Positions 1-7,345 of a stretch of 30,442 nucleotides of DNA are shown piece after piece; position 1 is the first letter of the stretch, and each line of letters begins with the position of its first letter. The DNA comes from DATAQC01 sp046263055. GTDB lineage: Bacteria; Actinomycetota; Acidimicrobiia; Acidimicrobiales; AC-14. The stretch covers positions 1 through 30,442 of the forward strand of contig JBHELO010000125.1 of the NCBI GenBank assembly GCA_046263055.1. The letters run 5' to 3'. The position numbers and the translations under genes were made by a program. A model generated the notes under the pieces. It did not search any database. It was not told the origin of the DNA and saw nothing but the letters and a program-made list of their open reading frames with translations.

Positions 1-568
1 CCCGCGCCCCCTCCACCACCATGCAACGGCTGCCCACGAGGGCATCGTCCTCCACCACCACCGGGGCGGCCTGGGGCGGCTCCAGGACGCCGCCGATGCC
101 GACCCCGCCCGACAGGTGGACGTTGGCCCCCACCTGGGCGCACGACCCCACCGTGGCCCACGTGTCCACCATGGTGCCCGCCCCCACCCGGGCGCCGATG
201 TTGACGTAGCTGGGCATCAGGACCACGCCCCGCTCCAGGAACGAGCCCCGGCGGGCCGACGCGCCGGGCACGGCCCGCACCCCGGCCGCCGCGTAGCCGG
301 TCTTCAGGGGAATGCGGTCGGCGTACTCGAACGGCCCCAGCTCGATGATCTGCATGGCCGACACCCGGAACACGAGCAGGATGGCCCGCTTGAGCCAGGC
401 GTGCACCACCACCTCGCCGGTGCCGGCGTCCACCTCGGCCACCCGAGCCTCGCCCCGGTCCAGGAGGTCGACGGCCAGGTCCACCACCGCCTTGGCGTCG
501 GCGTCGTCGGGCCCCAGCTCGGCCCGCCGCTCCCACAGTTCGTCGATCTGCCCTGCCAGGTCGGCCAT
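1..568 (-). CDS. dapD: Tetrahydrodipicolinate N-succinyltransferase (DapD), 3' end cut off by the window
   Basis: DapD transfers succinyl from succinyl-CoA to tetrahydrodipicolinate in the lysine/meso-diaminopimelate pathway in the cytoplasm. The 189 visible residues begin at ATG 568, with a GGGAGG Shine-Dalgarno about 6 bases upstream. The helical N-terminal domain (about residues 1-85) leads into the left-handed beta-helix hexapeptide region. The stretches LMPSYVNIGA, GTMVDTWATVGSCAQ and NVHLSGGVGIGGVLEP match the E. coli-type (about 274-residue) enzyme closely, rather than the divergent DapD usual in Mycobacterium and Corynebacterium. About 85 residues should lie beyond the left edge. The upstream ABC ATPase gene is co-directional, but an 84-base gap and a separate promoter-like TACCAT suggest independent expression. 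dapF and dapC of the same pathway are at 9.4-12.6 kb. Confidence 0.93.
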   Translation of the reverse strand, partial: MADLAGQIDELWERRAELGPDDADAKAVVDLAVDLLDRGEARVAEVDAGTGEVVVHAWLKRAILLVFRVSAMQIIELGPFEYADRIPLKTGYAAAGVRAVPGASARRGSFLERGVVLMPSYVNIGARVGAGTMVDTWATVGSCAQVGANVHLSGGVGIGGVLEPPQAAPVVVEDDALVGSRCMVVEGAR

Positions 569-584
569 GCCACCTCCCGCCGGG

Positions 585-590
585 ATGGTA
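585..590 (-). promoter_or_regulatory. Candidate -10 element of dapD (TACCAT)
   Basis: On the minus strand TACCAT is followed by 16 bases, including the GGGAGG Shine-Dalgarno, before the dapD ATG. This predicts a leader of about 9-10 bases. The hexamer equals the one at the SARP and small HTH genes. No clear -35 was found. Confidence 0.4.
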
Positions 591-609
591 CCGACGCCCG
601 CCGAGCGCC

Positions 610-630
610 GGTGGCGGATTCCCGCCCACC
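610..630. terminator. Small GC hairpin between the ABC ATPase gene and dapD
   Basis: GGTGGCGG and CCGCCCACC pair, with one bulged base, around a 4-base loop in the 84-base gap between the two minus-strand genes. There is no U-tract. It may terminate or stabilise the upstream message, or have no function. Confidence 0.25.
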
Positions 631-652
631 GCCGACGGCGCAGGCGCCGGTG

Positions 653-1804
653 TCAGGAGGCGGGGGTGTCCTCCGGCGGCCGGATGGCGGCGTACAGGGC
701 GTCGGGGGTGAGGACGCCGCAGTAGCGGATCCCGTCCAGCACCGCCACCCATCCGGCGTCGGTCAGCAGCAGCGCAGCCAGGGCGTCCTTCAGGCTGGCC
801 CCGGCGGCCACCGAGGCGGGAACGGGGAGGACGCCGTCGCCCGGGCCGCCGCCCGCCCCGCCGTCGTCCGTGCTGCCGCCGCCCGTGCTGCCGTCGCCCG
901 TTTCCTGGCGATGGCGGGCGCCCACCAGGGTGCCGTCGCCGTCCACCACCACCGCCCAGGCGGCGCCCGCCTCGTCCATGCGCCGGCGGGCCAGTTCGGC
1001 GTCGTCGCCGGGCCCGACCACCGGGAGGGTGGCCAGGTCGGCGGCGCCGATGGCGGTGACCGACAGCCGCTTCAGGCCCCGGTCTTCGCCCACGAAGTCG
1101 GCCACGAAGGGGGTCGCGGGGCGGCCCAGCACCTCGGCAGGCGGGGCGTACTGCTCCAGCACGCCGCCCTGGCGGAGGACGGCCACCCGGTCCCCCAGGC
1201 GCACGGCCTCGTCCAGGTCGTGGGTCACGAACACCACCGTCTTGCGCACCGCGGACTGCAACCGGAGGAACTCGCCCTGCAGGCGGTCCCGGGCGATGGG
1301 GTCGATGGCGCCGAAGGGCTCGTCCATCAGCAGCACCGGGGGGTCCACACCCAGGGCGCGGGCCACCCCCACCCGCTGGCGCTGGCCTCCCGAGAGCTGG
1401 TGTGGGTAGCGGGCCCGGTAGACCGACGGGTCGAGGCCGACCAGCTCCAGCAGCTCGTCGGCCCGCCGCCGTGACCGGGCCCGGTCCCAACCCACCAGCC
1501 GGCACACGGTGGCGACGTTCTCGGCCACCGTCTGGTGGGGGAACAGGCCGACCTGCTGGATGACGTAGCCGATGCGCCGGCGCAGCACCACCGGGTCGAT
1601 GTCGGTCACGTCGTCGCCGTCCAAGAAGATGCGCCCAGCCGTGGGCTCCACCAGCCGGTTGATCATCTTGAGGGTGGTTGTCTTGCCGCAGCCCGACGGG
1701 CCGATCAGCATGCACACCTCGCCCTCGGCCACCTCCAAGTGGAGGTCGTCCACCGCCACCTGGCCGTTGGCGTAGCGCTTGGTGATGGCGTCGAGGCGGA
1801 TCAT
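653..1804 (-). CDS. Osmoprotectant (glycine betaine/choline-type) ABC transporter ATP-binding protein with CBS region
   Basis: Cytoplasmic ATPase of a quaternary-amine/osmoprotectant importer of the OpuCA/ProV type, 383 residues from ATG 1804. It shows Walker A GPSGCGKT (35-42), Q-loop Q83/Q84, signature LSGGQ (137-141), Walker B VLLMDEP (157-163) and the H-loop His195. From about residue 245 to the end there are two CBS-like halves, separated by a Gly/Ser/Asp-rich low-complexity linker of about 25 residues. In the OpuA family CBS domains sense ionic strength. The gene diverges from the first permease gene across only 44 bases, so the importer is split into a left-going ATPase and a right-going permease/permease/binding-protein unit. 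The exact substrate (betaine, choline, carnitine or another compound) cannot be read from the ATPase. Confidence 0.9.
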   Translation of the reverse strand: MIRLDAITKRYANGQVAVDDLHLEVAEGEVCMLIGPSGCGKTTTLKMINRLVEPTAGRIFLDGDDVTDIDPVVLRRRIGYVIQQVGLFPHQTVAENVATVCRLVGWDRARSRRRADELLELVGLDPSVYRARYPHQLSGGQRQRVGVARALGVDPPVLLMDEPFGAIDPIARDRLQGEFLRLQSAVRKTVVFVTHDLDEAVRLGDRVAVLRQGGVLEQYAPPAEVLGRPATPFVADFVGEDRGLKRLSVTAIGAADLATLPVVGPGDDAELARRRMDEAGAAWAVVVDGDGTLVGARHRQETGDGSTGGGSTDDGGAGGGPGDGVLPVPASVAAGASLKDALAALLLTDAGWVAVLDGIRYCGVLTPDALYAAIRPPEDTPAS

Positions 1805-1836
1805 GGCGGGTCGTCGGGGCCGTGCCCCGTGCCGCC

Positions 1837-1842
1837 TAGTCT
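1837..1842 (+). promoter_or_regulatory. Candidate -10 (TAGTCT) of a leaderless permease transcript
   Basis: TAGTCT lies 6 bases before the GTG at 1849, and no Shine-Dalgarno precedes that GTG. The spacing matches other genes in this window and fits transcription starting at or within a base or two of the start codon. Confidence 0.5.
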
Positions 1843-1848
1843 GCCCGA

Positions 1849-2526
1849 GTGCTCGCCTCGGCCGGCGACCCCTGGGTGCGCTGGGACTGGGTGTCCCGCC
1901 ACACCGGCACCATCGCCGACGCCGCCCGCCAGCACGTCGAGCTCACCGCCATCGCCGTTGGCCTGGGCCTGGTGATCGCCTTCCCGCTGGCCCTGGCCTC
2001 GCACCGCTGGCGATGGCTGCAGACGCCGGTGCTGTCGGTCACCGGCATCCTCTACACGGTGCCGTCGCTTGCGCTGTTCGCCCTCTTGGTGCCGTGGACG
2101 GGCCTGAGCCGGACGACCTCGGAGATCGGCCTGGTCGGCTACACGCTGCTGATCCTCGTCCGCAACATCGTGGCCGGCCTGGAGGCGGTGCCCGATGACG
2201 TACGGGAGGCGGCCCAGGGCATGGGCTTCACCGCCCGCCGCCAGCTCCTGCGCATCGAGCTCCCCCTGGCCGTGCCGTCCATCGTGGCCGGCGTGCGCAT
2301 CGCCACCGTGACCACCGTCGGCCTGGTCACCGTCACCGCCCTCATCGGCCAGGGGGGCCTGGGCCAGCTCATCCTGGAGGGCCTGACCCGGGACTTTCGG
2401 ACCCCCCTGGTGGTGGGGTCTACCCTGTCGGTGGCCCTGGCGGCGGTGGCCGACCTGGCACTCGTGGGCGTGCAGCGCCTGGCGACCCCCTGGGCCCGCC
2501 GGCCCGAGCGGCAGCGCCGCTCATGA
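1849..2526 (+). CDS. Osmoprotectant ABC transporter permease (OpuCB/ProW type), first of two
   Basis: Membrane permease of 225 residues with about five hydrophobic segments and the binding-protein-dependent permease loop (REAAQGMGF, 119-128, followed by LPLAVPSIVAGVR) that contacts the ATPase. GTG 1849 is chosen as the start because a TANNNT hexamer sits 6 bases before it and the short hydrophilic N-terminus then agrees with the family. The second permease begins about 35 bases downstream, and the binding protein follows. ProW/OpuCB-type importers commonly have two such short permeases forming the channel. Confidence 0.88.
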   Translation: MLASAGDPWVRWDWVSRHTGTIADAARQHVELTAIAVGLGLVIAFPLALASHRWRWLQTPVLSVTGILYTVPSLALFALLVPWTGLSRTTSEIGLVGYTLLILVRNIVAGLEAVPDDVREAAQGMGFTARRQLLRIELPLAVPSIVAGVRIATVTTVGLVTVTALIGQGGLGQLILEGLTRDFRTPLVVGSTLSVALAAVADLALVGVQRLATPWARRPERQRRS

Positions 2527-2560
2527 GGCAGTGCCGGGCCCGCCGGCCCGAGCGGGCGGC

Positions 2561-3277
2561 ATGAGCTTCCTGGCCAGTGTCGCCCACTGGTTCGCCACCG
2601 CCGCCCACTGGCACGGCAGCAACGGCATCCCCCACCGGCTGTGGGAGCACGTGGTCATGTCGGTGGCCGCCACCCTCACCGCCGCGGTCGTGGCCCTCCC
2701 GCTCGGCGTGGCGCTGGGCCACGCCAACCGGGGCGGCAGCCTGGCCGTGAACGTGTCCAACGTGGGCCGGGCCATCCCCTCCTTCGCCATCCTCGTGCTG
2801 GCCACCCAGATCGTGGGGATCGGCGCCACGCCGGCGTTCTATGCCCTGGTGGCCCTCGCCGTGCCGCCCATGGTCACCAACGCCTACGTGGGCGTGCGGG
2901 AGGTGGACCCAGAGGTGCGGGAGTCGGCCCTGGGCATGGGCATGACCGGCGGCCAGGTCCTGGGCCGGGTGGAGCTGCCGCTGGCCCTGCCGCTCATCAT
3001 GGCCGGCGTGCGCACGTCGGCCGTGCAAGTGGTGGCCACCGCCACCATCGCCGCCCTGGTGGCGTGGGGCGGGCTTGGCCGCTACATCGTGGACGGCCTG
3101 GCCCAGCGCGACTTCGTGCAGGTCTTCGCCGGGGCCGTCCTGGTGGCCGGGCTGTCGGTGGCCACCGAGGTGGCCCTGGCCGGCCTGCAGCGCCTGCTGG
3201 TGCCGGCCGGGCTGCGCGCCCGCGATTCGGACAAGAATGCGACGTTCGTCGCCACCGCACCGCCGGTGGGAGCGTGA
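2561..3277 (+). CDS. Osmoprotectant ABC transporter permease, second of two
   Basis: A 238-residue inner-membrane permease paralogous to the preceding one. The N-terminal membrane segment starts near residue 31. The conserved permease loop is VRESALGMGMTGGQ (119-132), followed by ELPLALPLIMAGVRTSAVQ, then a final glycine-rich turn WGGLGRYI. ATG 2561 is preferred; a GTG at 2531 would add ten Pro/Ala/Gly-rich residues with no family support. It is co-directional with the permease upstream and the lipoprotein gene 21 bases downstream, so the three probably form one operon. The C-terminus carries a short hydrophilic tail. Confidence 0.87.
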   Translation: MSFLASVAHWFATAAHWHGSNGIPHRLWEHVVMSVAATLTAAVVALPLGVALGHANRGGSLAVNVSNVGRAIPSFAILVLATQIVGIGATPAFYALVALAVPPMVTNAYVGVREVDPEVRESALGMGMTGGQVLGRVELPLALPLIMAGVRTSAVQVVATATIAALVAWGGLGRYIVDGLAQRDFVQVFAGAVLVAGLSVATEVALAGLQRLLVPAGLRARDSDKNATFVATAPPVGA

Positions 3278-3298
3278 AGGCCAGAGGGAGGATCCCCC

Positions 3299-4228
3299 AT
3301 GCGACAGTTCACCCACAGGCACCTGGTGGGCACGGTGGCCGCCGGCCTGGCCCTGGTGGCGGCCGGCTGCGGCGGCTCCGCCAAGACCAGCACGGGCGTG
3401 GGCGGCGCTTCCAAGGGCACCATGACCATCGGGGCGTTCAACTTCTCGGAGAGCGCCATCCTCGCCGACATGTATGAGGGCGCCCTGAAGAAGGAGGGCT
3501 TCACCGTCACCGTGCGGCCCAACCTCGGCAGCCGGGAGGTGGTGGAGCCGGCGTTGGAGCGGGGCGACATCCAGATGTACCCGGGTTACGCAGCCACCGA
3601 GCTGGAGTTCGTCAACAAGGCCGCGGGCGAGGCGTCGCCCGACGCCAACGCCACGGTGGCCAAGCTCCGGGCCCGCCTGGAGCCCAAGGGCATCACCGCC
3701 CTCGATCCCTCCCCCGCCCTCGACGCCAACGCCTTCGCGGTCACCAAGGCCACCGCCGCCAAGTACAACCTGACCAAGCTCTCCGACCTGGCCCCCGTGG
3801 CGTCCCAGCTCGTGCTCGGCGGCCCGCCCGAGTGCCCGACCCGGCCGTTCTGCCAGGCCGGGCTGGTCAAGACCTACGGCTTGAACTTCAAGGACTTCAA
3901 GCCCCTCGACGCCGGCGGCCCGCTGTCCAAGGCCGCCCTCGACGACGGCACCGTGCAGGTGGCCCTCATCTTCTCCAGCGACGGCGCCATTGCGGCCAAG
4001 GGGTACGTGGTCCTGGACGACGACAAGCACCTCCAGAACGCCGACAACGTGGTGCCCGTCATCAAGACCGCGTCGGCCACTGCCGAGGCCCGCACCGTCC
4101 TGAACAAGGTGTCGGCCGCCCTCACCACCGCCGACCTGGCCCAGCTCAACAAGCGAGCGGACGTGGACAAGGAGGACCCCGAGACGCTGGCCGCCGACTG
4201 GCTCAAGCAGCACGGCTTCACCTCGTAG
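3299..4228 (+). CDS. Osmoprotectant ABC transporter substrate-binding lipoprotein (ProX/OpuCC-like)
   Basis: Extracytoplasmic solute-binding lipoprotein of 309 residues that feeds the importer. ATG 3299 follows a strong GGGAGGA Shine-Dalgarno. The signal peptide (1-23) has two basic residues, a hydrophobic core and a lipobox ending AAG-Cys24. The mature protein shows the OpuAC-type fold: TIGAFNFSESAILADMYEGAL, then a region aligning with the usual MYPEYTGT ligand-site motif but reading MYPGYAATELEF. A cysteine pair lies in PECPTRPFC, in a loop near the middle. The change in the ligand-site motif means betaine should not be assumed as substrate. It is last in the permease operon; the next gene is convergent after 19 bases. 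Confidence 0.88.
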   Translation: MRQFTHRHLVGTVAAGLALVAAGCGGSAKTSTGVGGASKGTMTIGAFNFSESAILADMYEGALKKEGFTVTVRPNLGSREVVEPALERGDIQMYPGYAATELEFVNKAAGEASPDANATVAKLRARLEPKGITALDPSPALDANAFAVTKATAAKYNLTKLSDLAPVASQLVLGGPPECPTRPFCQAGLVKTYGLNFKDFKPLDAGGPLSKAALDDGTVQVALIFSSDGAIAAKGYVVLDDDKHLQNADNVVPVIKTASATAEARTVLNKVSAALTTADLAQLNKRADVDKEDPETLAADWLKQHGFTS

Positions 4229-4247
4229 CCCGGCCTGCGGTCAGGCT

Positions 4248-4844
4248 TCATCCGCCGGCCCGGCGGCGGTGCACCGACACCGCGTAGTCGCCGCCGGCGA
4301 AGGGCTGTCGGTCCCACGTCGCCCATCGCTCGGAGACGTCCAGGCCGGCGGCCGCCGCCAGCCCGTCGTAGGTGGCCAGGTCGAGGCGGCCGGCCTGCAG
4401 CGAGAAGCCCGCCACCAGCGTCCCCCCGGGCCGCAGGTGGCGCGCCAAGCCGGCCACGACCCGGCCCTCGGTGCCGGGGGCCACGAAGATCATCACGTTG
4501 CCGGCCGCCACCACCACGTCGAAGCGGCGCCTGAGGTCGAGGCCGGGGTCGGCCAGGTCGGCCTGCACCCAGGTCACGCCCGGCGCCCGCTCCCGGGCCT
4601 TGGCCAGCATGGCGGGATCGAGGTCGACGCCCACCACGTCCACCCCCCGCCGGGCCAGCTCCGCCCCCACCCGACCGGTGCCGCAGCCGGCGTCGAGCAC
4701 CGCCCCCGGGCCCAGGCCGCAGACGAGGTCGGCCTCGCCGTGGATGGCCTCGCCCCGGGCCGCCATCTCCGCCCAGCGCCGGTCGTAGGTGGCGGCCCGC
4801 CCGCCGGCCTCGGCCAGCCACCGGGTGGGCGGCCGGTCGTCCAT
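4248..4844 (-). CDS. Class I SAM-dependent methyltransferase
   Basis: A soluble 198-residue methyltransferase from ATG 4844. SAM-binding motif I is VLDAGCGTGRVG (49-60). The acidic end of strand beta-2 is VVGVDLDPAMLAKAR, followed by WVQADLADP and a motif resembling post-I/IV, FDVVVAAGNVMIF. LRPGGTLVAGFSL follows. This is a general Methyltransf_25-like fold and the substrate cannot be told. The gene is convergent with the binding-protein gene and diverges from the S9 peptidase across 38 bases. A TACACT hexamer 8 bases before the ATG suggests a leaderless message. Confidence 0.85.
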   Translation of the reverse strand: MDDRPPTRWLAEAGGRAATYDRRWAEMAARGEAIHGEADLVCGLGPGAVLDAGCGTGRVGAELARRGVDVVGVDLDPAMLAKARERAPGVTWVQADLADPGLDLRRRFDVVVAAGNVMIFVAPGTEGRVVAGLARHLRPGGTLVAGFSLQAGRLDLATYDGLAAAAGLDVSERWATWDRQPFAGGDYAVSVHRRRAGG

Positions 4845-4852
4845 GGTCGGCG

Positions 4853-4858
4853 AGTGTA
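4853..4858 (-). promoter_or_regulatory. Candidate -10 (TACACT) of the methyltransferase gene
   Basis: On the minus strand TACACT is followed by 8 bases and then ATG 4844, with no Shine-Dalgarno between them. The spacing is one or two bases longer than at other candidate leaderless genes here. Confidence 0.4.
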
Positions 4859-4882
4859 CGGCTACCTGCGAGGCTGGTCCTC

Positions 4883-6739
4883 ATGACCGACGCCCCTGCC
4901 GCCGTCCCGATCGTCCCCCGCGACGTGCTGTTCGGCAACCCCGAGCGCACCAGCCCCCGTATCTCCCCCGACGCCCGGCGCCTGGCCTGGCTGGCCCCCG
5001 ACGATGGCGTGCTCAACGTGTGGGTCGGCAGCGTCGGCGGGGTCGGCAGCGACGAGGCCCGGGCCGTCACCCGGGACCGCGACCGCGGCATCCGGTCGTT
5101 CTTCTGGGCCCACGACGGCCGCCACCTGCTGTACGTGCAGGACAAGGGGGGCGACGAGAACTGGCGCCTCCACGACGTCGACCTGGAGACGGGCGCCACT
5201 CGCGACCTCACCCCGTTCGACGACGTGCAGGTCCGGGTGGAGGAGGTCGACAAGCGCTTCCCCGACCACGTGCTGGTGGGCATCAACCGCCGCAACCCCG
5301 AGCTCCACGACGTCTACCGACTCGACCTGCGCACCGCCGAGCTGGAGCTGGTGGCCGAGAACCCCGGCTTCGCGGGCATGCTGGCCGACGCCGACTGGCA
5401 GGTGCGGGCCGGCATCGCCCCCACGCCCGACGGGGGCTTCCGGGTGATGGTGCGCGACACGGCCGACGGCGAGTGGCGCCAGCTTTTCGAGGTGGGCCAT
5501 GAGGACGCCCTCAGCACCGAGCCCGCCGCCTTCGCCCTGGACGGGTCGGCGCTGTGGGCCATCAGCTCCATCGGCGCCAACGCCGGGCGCCTGGTGCGCA
5601 TCGACTGCGCCACCGGCGACACCGAGGTGGTGGCCGAGGACCCCACCTACGACGTGACGTCGGTGCGCCTCCACCCCGACACGCGGGAGCCCCAGCTGGT
5701 GGTCTTCCTCAAGGATCGGGCCGAGTACCGGGTGCTCGACAAGGGGGTGGCCGACGACGTGGAGGCGCTCCTCGGCCTGTCCCCCGGCGACCCTGTGCTG
5801 GCCGGCCACGACGACGCCGACCGCACCTGGCTGGTGGCATACACCCTGGACGACGGCCCGGTGAAGTACTACGCCTGGGATCGTCCCGCCGGCCAGGCCA
5901 CATTCCTGTTCGAGCACCAGCCCGCCCTGTCCCGCTACCAGCTGGCCGCCATGGAGCCCTTCTCGTTCACCGCCCGCGACGGCCTGGTGCTCCACGGCTA
6001 CGCCACCTTCCCGCCCGTGCTGGCCCACCGGGGCCTGCCCACCGTGCTCAACGTGCACGGCGGCCCGTGGGTCCGCGACACCTGGGGCTTCGACCCCGAG
6101 GCCCAGTGGCTGGCCAACCGGGGCTACCTGTGCGTGCAGGTCAACTACCGGGGGTCCACGGGCTACGGCAAGGCGTTCGTCAACGCCGGCAACCGGGAGT
6201 GGGGCGCCAAGATGCACGACGACCTGGTGGACGCGGTGGAGCACGTGGTGTCCAAGGGCTGGGCCGACCCCGACCGGGTGGCCATCTACGGCGGGTCCTA
6301 CGGGGGCTACGCGGCGCTGGTGGGCGCCGCCTTCACGCCCGACGTCTTCCGCTGCGCGGTGGACATCGTGGGCCCGTCCAACCTCAAGACCCTCATCGAG
6401 TCGGTGCCGCCCTACTGGGCGCCCGTCGTGGCCCAGTTCCACACCCGGGTCGGCAACCCCGAGACGGAGGAGGCGTTCCTCTGGTCCCGGTCGCCCCTCT
6501 CCAAGGTGGACCAGATCCGCATCCCCCTGCTCATCGCCCAGGGCGCCAACGACCCCCGGGTCAAGCAGGCCGAGGCCGAACAGATCGTGGCCGCCCTCAC
6601 CAAGGCGGGCATCGAGCACGAGTACCTGCTCTACCCGGACGAGGGCCACGGCTTCGCCAAGCCCGAGAACCGCCTCTCCTTCTACGCCGCCGCCGAGCGC
6701 TTCCTGGCCCACCACCTGGGCGGGCGCACCGAGGGCTGA
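4883..6739 (+). CDS. S9 family serine peptidase (prolyl oligopeptidase/acylaminoacyl-peptidase-like)
   Basis: A 618-residue peptidase without a signal peptide, so probably cytoplasmic, expected to cleave short peptides. The first 370 or so residues form a beta-propeller-like region (TSPRISPDARRLAWLAP, SFFWAHDGRHLLYVQD). The C-terminal alpha/beta-hydrolase domain has LNVHGGPWVRDTWGF for the oxyanion region. The nucleophile Ser472 lies in GGSYGGYA, Asp557 in GANDPRV and His589 in DEGHGF, so the triad is complete. Length and order agree with the family. The start has no good Shine-Dalgarno; a poor hexamer GAGGCT lies 7 bases before the ATG. The peptidase is convergent with the small gene at 6786. 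Whether it acts on dipeptidyl or N-acyl substrates cannot be decided. Confidence 0.92.
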   Translation: MTDAPAAVPIVPRDVLFGNPERTSPRISPDARRLAWLAPDDGVLNVWVGSVGGVGSDEARAVTRDRDRGIRSFFWAHDGRHLLYVQDKGGDENWRLHDVDLETGATRDLTPFDDVQVRVEEVDKRFPDHVLVGINRRNPELHDVYRLDLRTAELELVAENPGFAGMLADADWQVRAGIAPTPDGGFRVMVRDTADGEWRQLFEVGHEDALSTEPAAFALDGSALWAISSIGANAGRLVRIDCATGDTEVVAEDPTYDVTSVRLHPDTREPQLVVFLKDRAEYRVLDKGVADDVEALLGLSPGDPVLAGHDDADRTWLVAYTLDDGPVKYYAWDRPAGQATFLFEHQPALSRYQLAAMEPFSFTARDGLVLHGYATFPPVLAHRGLPTVLNVHGGPWVRDTWGFDPEAQWLANRGYLCVQVNYRGSTGYGKAFVNAGNREWGAKMHDDLVDAVEHVVSKGWADPDRVAIYGGSYGGYAALVGAAFTPDVFRCAVDIVGPSNLKTLIESVPPYWAPVVAQFHTRVGNPETEEAFLWSRSPLSKVDQIRIPLLIAQGANDPRVKQAEAEQIVAALTKAGIEHEYLLYPDEGHGFAKPENRLSFYAAAERFLAHHLGGRTEG

Positions 6740-6744
6740 GGACC

Positions 6745-6787
6745 GACGCCGGCGCCCGGCCGAGGCCGTGGGGCCCAGGCCGGCGTC
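6745..6787. terminator. Possible bidirectional hairpin between convergent genes
   Basis: GACGCCGGC (6745-6753) and GCCGGCGTC (6779-6787) are perfect inverted arms. The 25-base loop can itself pair in part. The hairpin lies between the S9 peptidase stop and the stop of the convergent small gene. There is no U-tract. Confidence 0.3.
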
Positions 6788-7037
6788 AGGACCAGGCGTC
6801 GAGGCCGGCGTCGGCCAGGGCCTGCTCGAGGGCGGCGCGGTCCTCGGGGCCCATCTCGTCGCGCGCCGCGGCAGGCACGTCCAGGTCCAACAGGTCGGCG
6901 GCCGTCACCAGGGCGTCGTCGTAGGAGTACAGGGCCAGCTCCCACTGGTCGGGCGGGAGGGGCGGGTCGGCCGACAGGCGCCGGTGGAAGTCGCGCAGGA
7001 CCTCGGCGATGCGCCCGACCCGGTCGTCGTCGGCCAC
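6786..7037 (-). CDS. Small acidic hypothetical protein
   Basis: A predicted 83-residue protein from GTG 7037, which lies 13 bases after the stop of the upstream small HTH gene. It is strongly acidic, with many Asp and Glu and predicted helices (RIAEVLRDFHRRLSADPPLPPDQWELALYSYDDALVTAADLL). I recognise no family. Codon choice shows the expected G/C third-position pattern, and the frame makes a sensible amphipathic composition, which supports coding. Order and spacing suggest it is co-transcribed and possibly coupled with the HTH gene, so it could be a partner of that protein. The start is uncertain because there is no clear Shine-Dalgarno. Confidence 0.6.
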   Translation of the reverse strand: MADDDRVGRIAEVLRDFHRRLSADPPLPPDQWELALYSYDDALVTAADLLDLDVPAAARDEMGPEDRAALEQALADAGLDAWS

Positions 7038-7050
7038 CCCGCCGGTCAGG

Positions 7051-7308
7051 TCAGTCGTCGTAGCGGCGGTAGGTGCCGAAGCGGGACTTAACGTTGGCCG
7101 GGGTGGTCCCGAACGAGGCGGCCAGGTCGTCCCAGCTCGCCCCCTCCTCCAGCGCCTCGTCCACCAGGCGGCGGGTGAGGGACTCCAGGAACTGCTGGGC
7201 GGCGATGGTGGCGTGGATGCGCGACGCCGCCGGCGAGGCGTTGTCGGCGATCTGGTCGAGCAGGCTGCGCAGGGCGACGAAGGACTCGCCGGAGGTGTCG
7301 ATCGGCAC
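7051..7308 (-). CDS. Small helix-turn-helix protein, putative DNA-binding
   Basis: An 85-residue protein from GTG 7308. The start is set by a TACCAT hexamer 6 bases upstream; extending the frame further would run through the FGGY kinase gene in antisense. The C-terminal half, EALEEGASWDDLAASFGTTPANVKSRFGTYRR (about 51-82), resembles the winged or simple HTH common in small actinobacterial proteins of the pattern 'G-x-SW-x-x-IA-x-x-LG-x-x-x-x-x-x-x-RFG'. The N-terminal part is a long helix (ALRSLLDQIADNASPAAS...). It diverges from the FGGY kinase across 37 bases and is followed by a small acidic gene. It could regulate the kinase or itself, but that is inference from position only. Confidence 0.72.
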   Translation of the reverse strand: MPIDTSGESFVALRSLLDQIADNASPAASRIHATIAAQQFLESLTRRLVDEALEEGASWDDLAASFGTTPANVKSRFGTYRRYDD

Positions 7309-7314
7309 GTCGCC

Positions 7315-7320
7315 ATGGTA
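7315..7320 (-). promoter_or_regulatory. Candidate -10 (TACCAT) of the small HTH gene
   Basis: TACCAT on the minus strand, then 6 bases, then GTG 7308, with no Shine-Dalgarno. It faces the kinase promoter element at 7333-7338, so the two promoters overlap in their upstream parts. Confidence 0.5.
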
Positions 7321-7332
7321 GGCGGCGGGCGG

Positions 7333-7338
7333 TACGGT
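7333..7338 (+). promoter_or_regulatory. Candidate -10 (TACGGT) of the FGGY kinase gene
   Basis: TACGGT, then 7 bases, then GTG 7346. The GTG at 7337 lies inside this hexamer and is therefore a poor start choice. Confidence 0.5.
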
Positions 7339-7345
7339 GCCGGCC

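Noticed and set aside
4862..6715. A 617-codon minus-strand open frame opposite the S9 peptidase
   Set aside because: No motifs and antisense-type composition; such open antisense frames are expected at this GC content.
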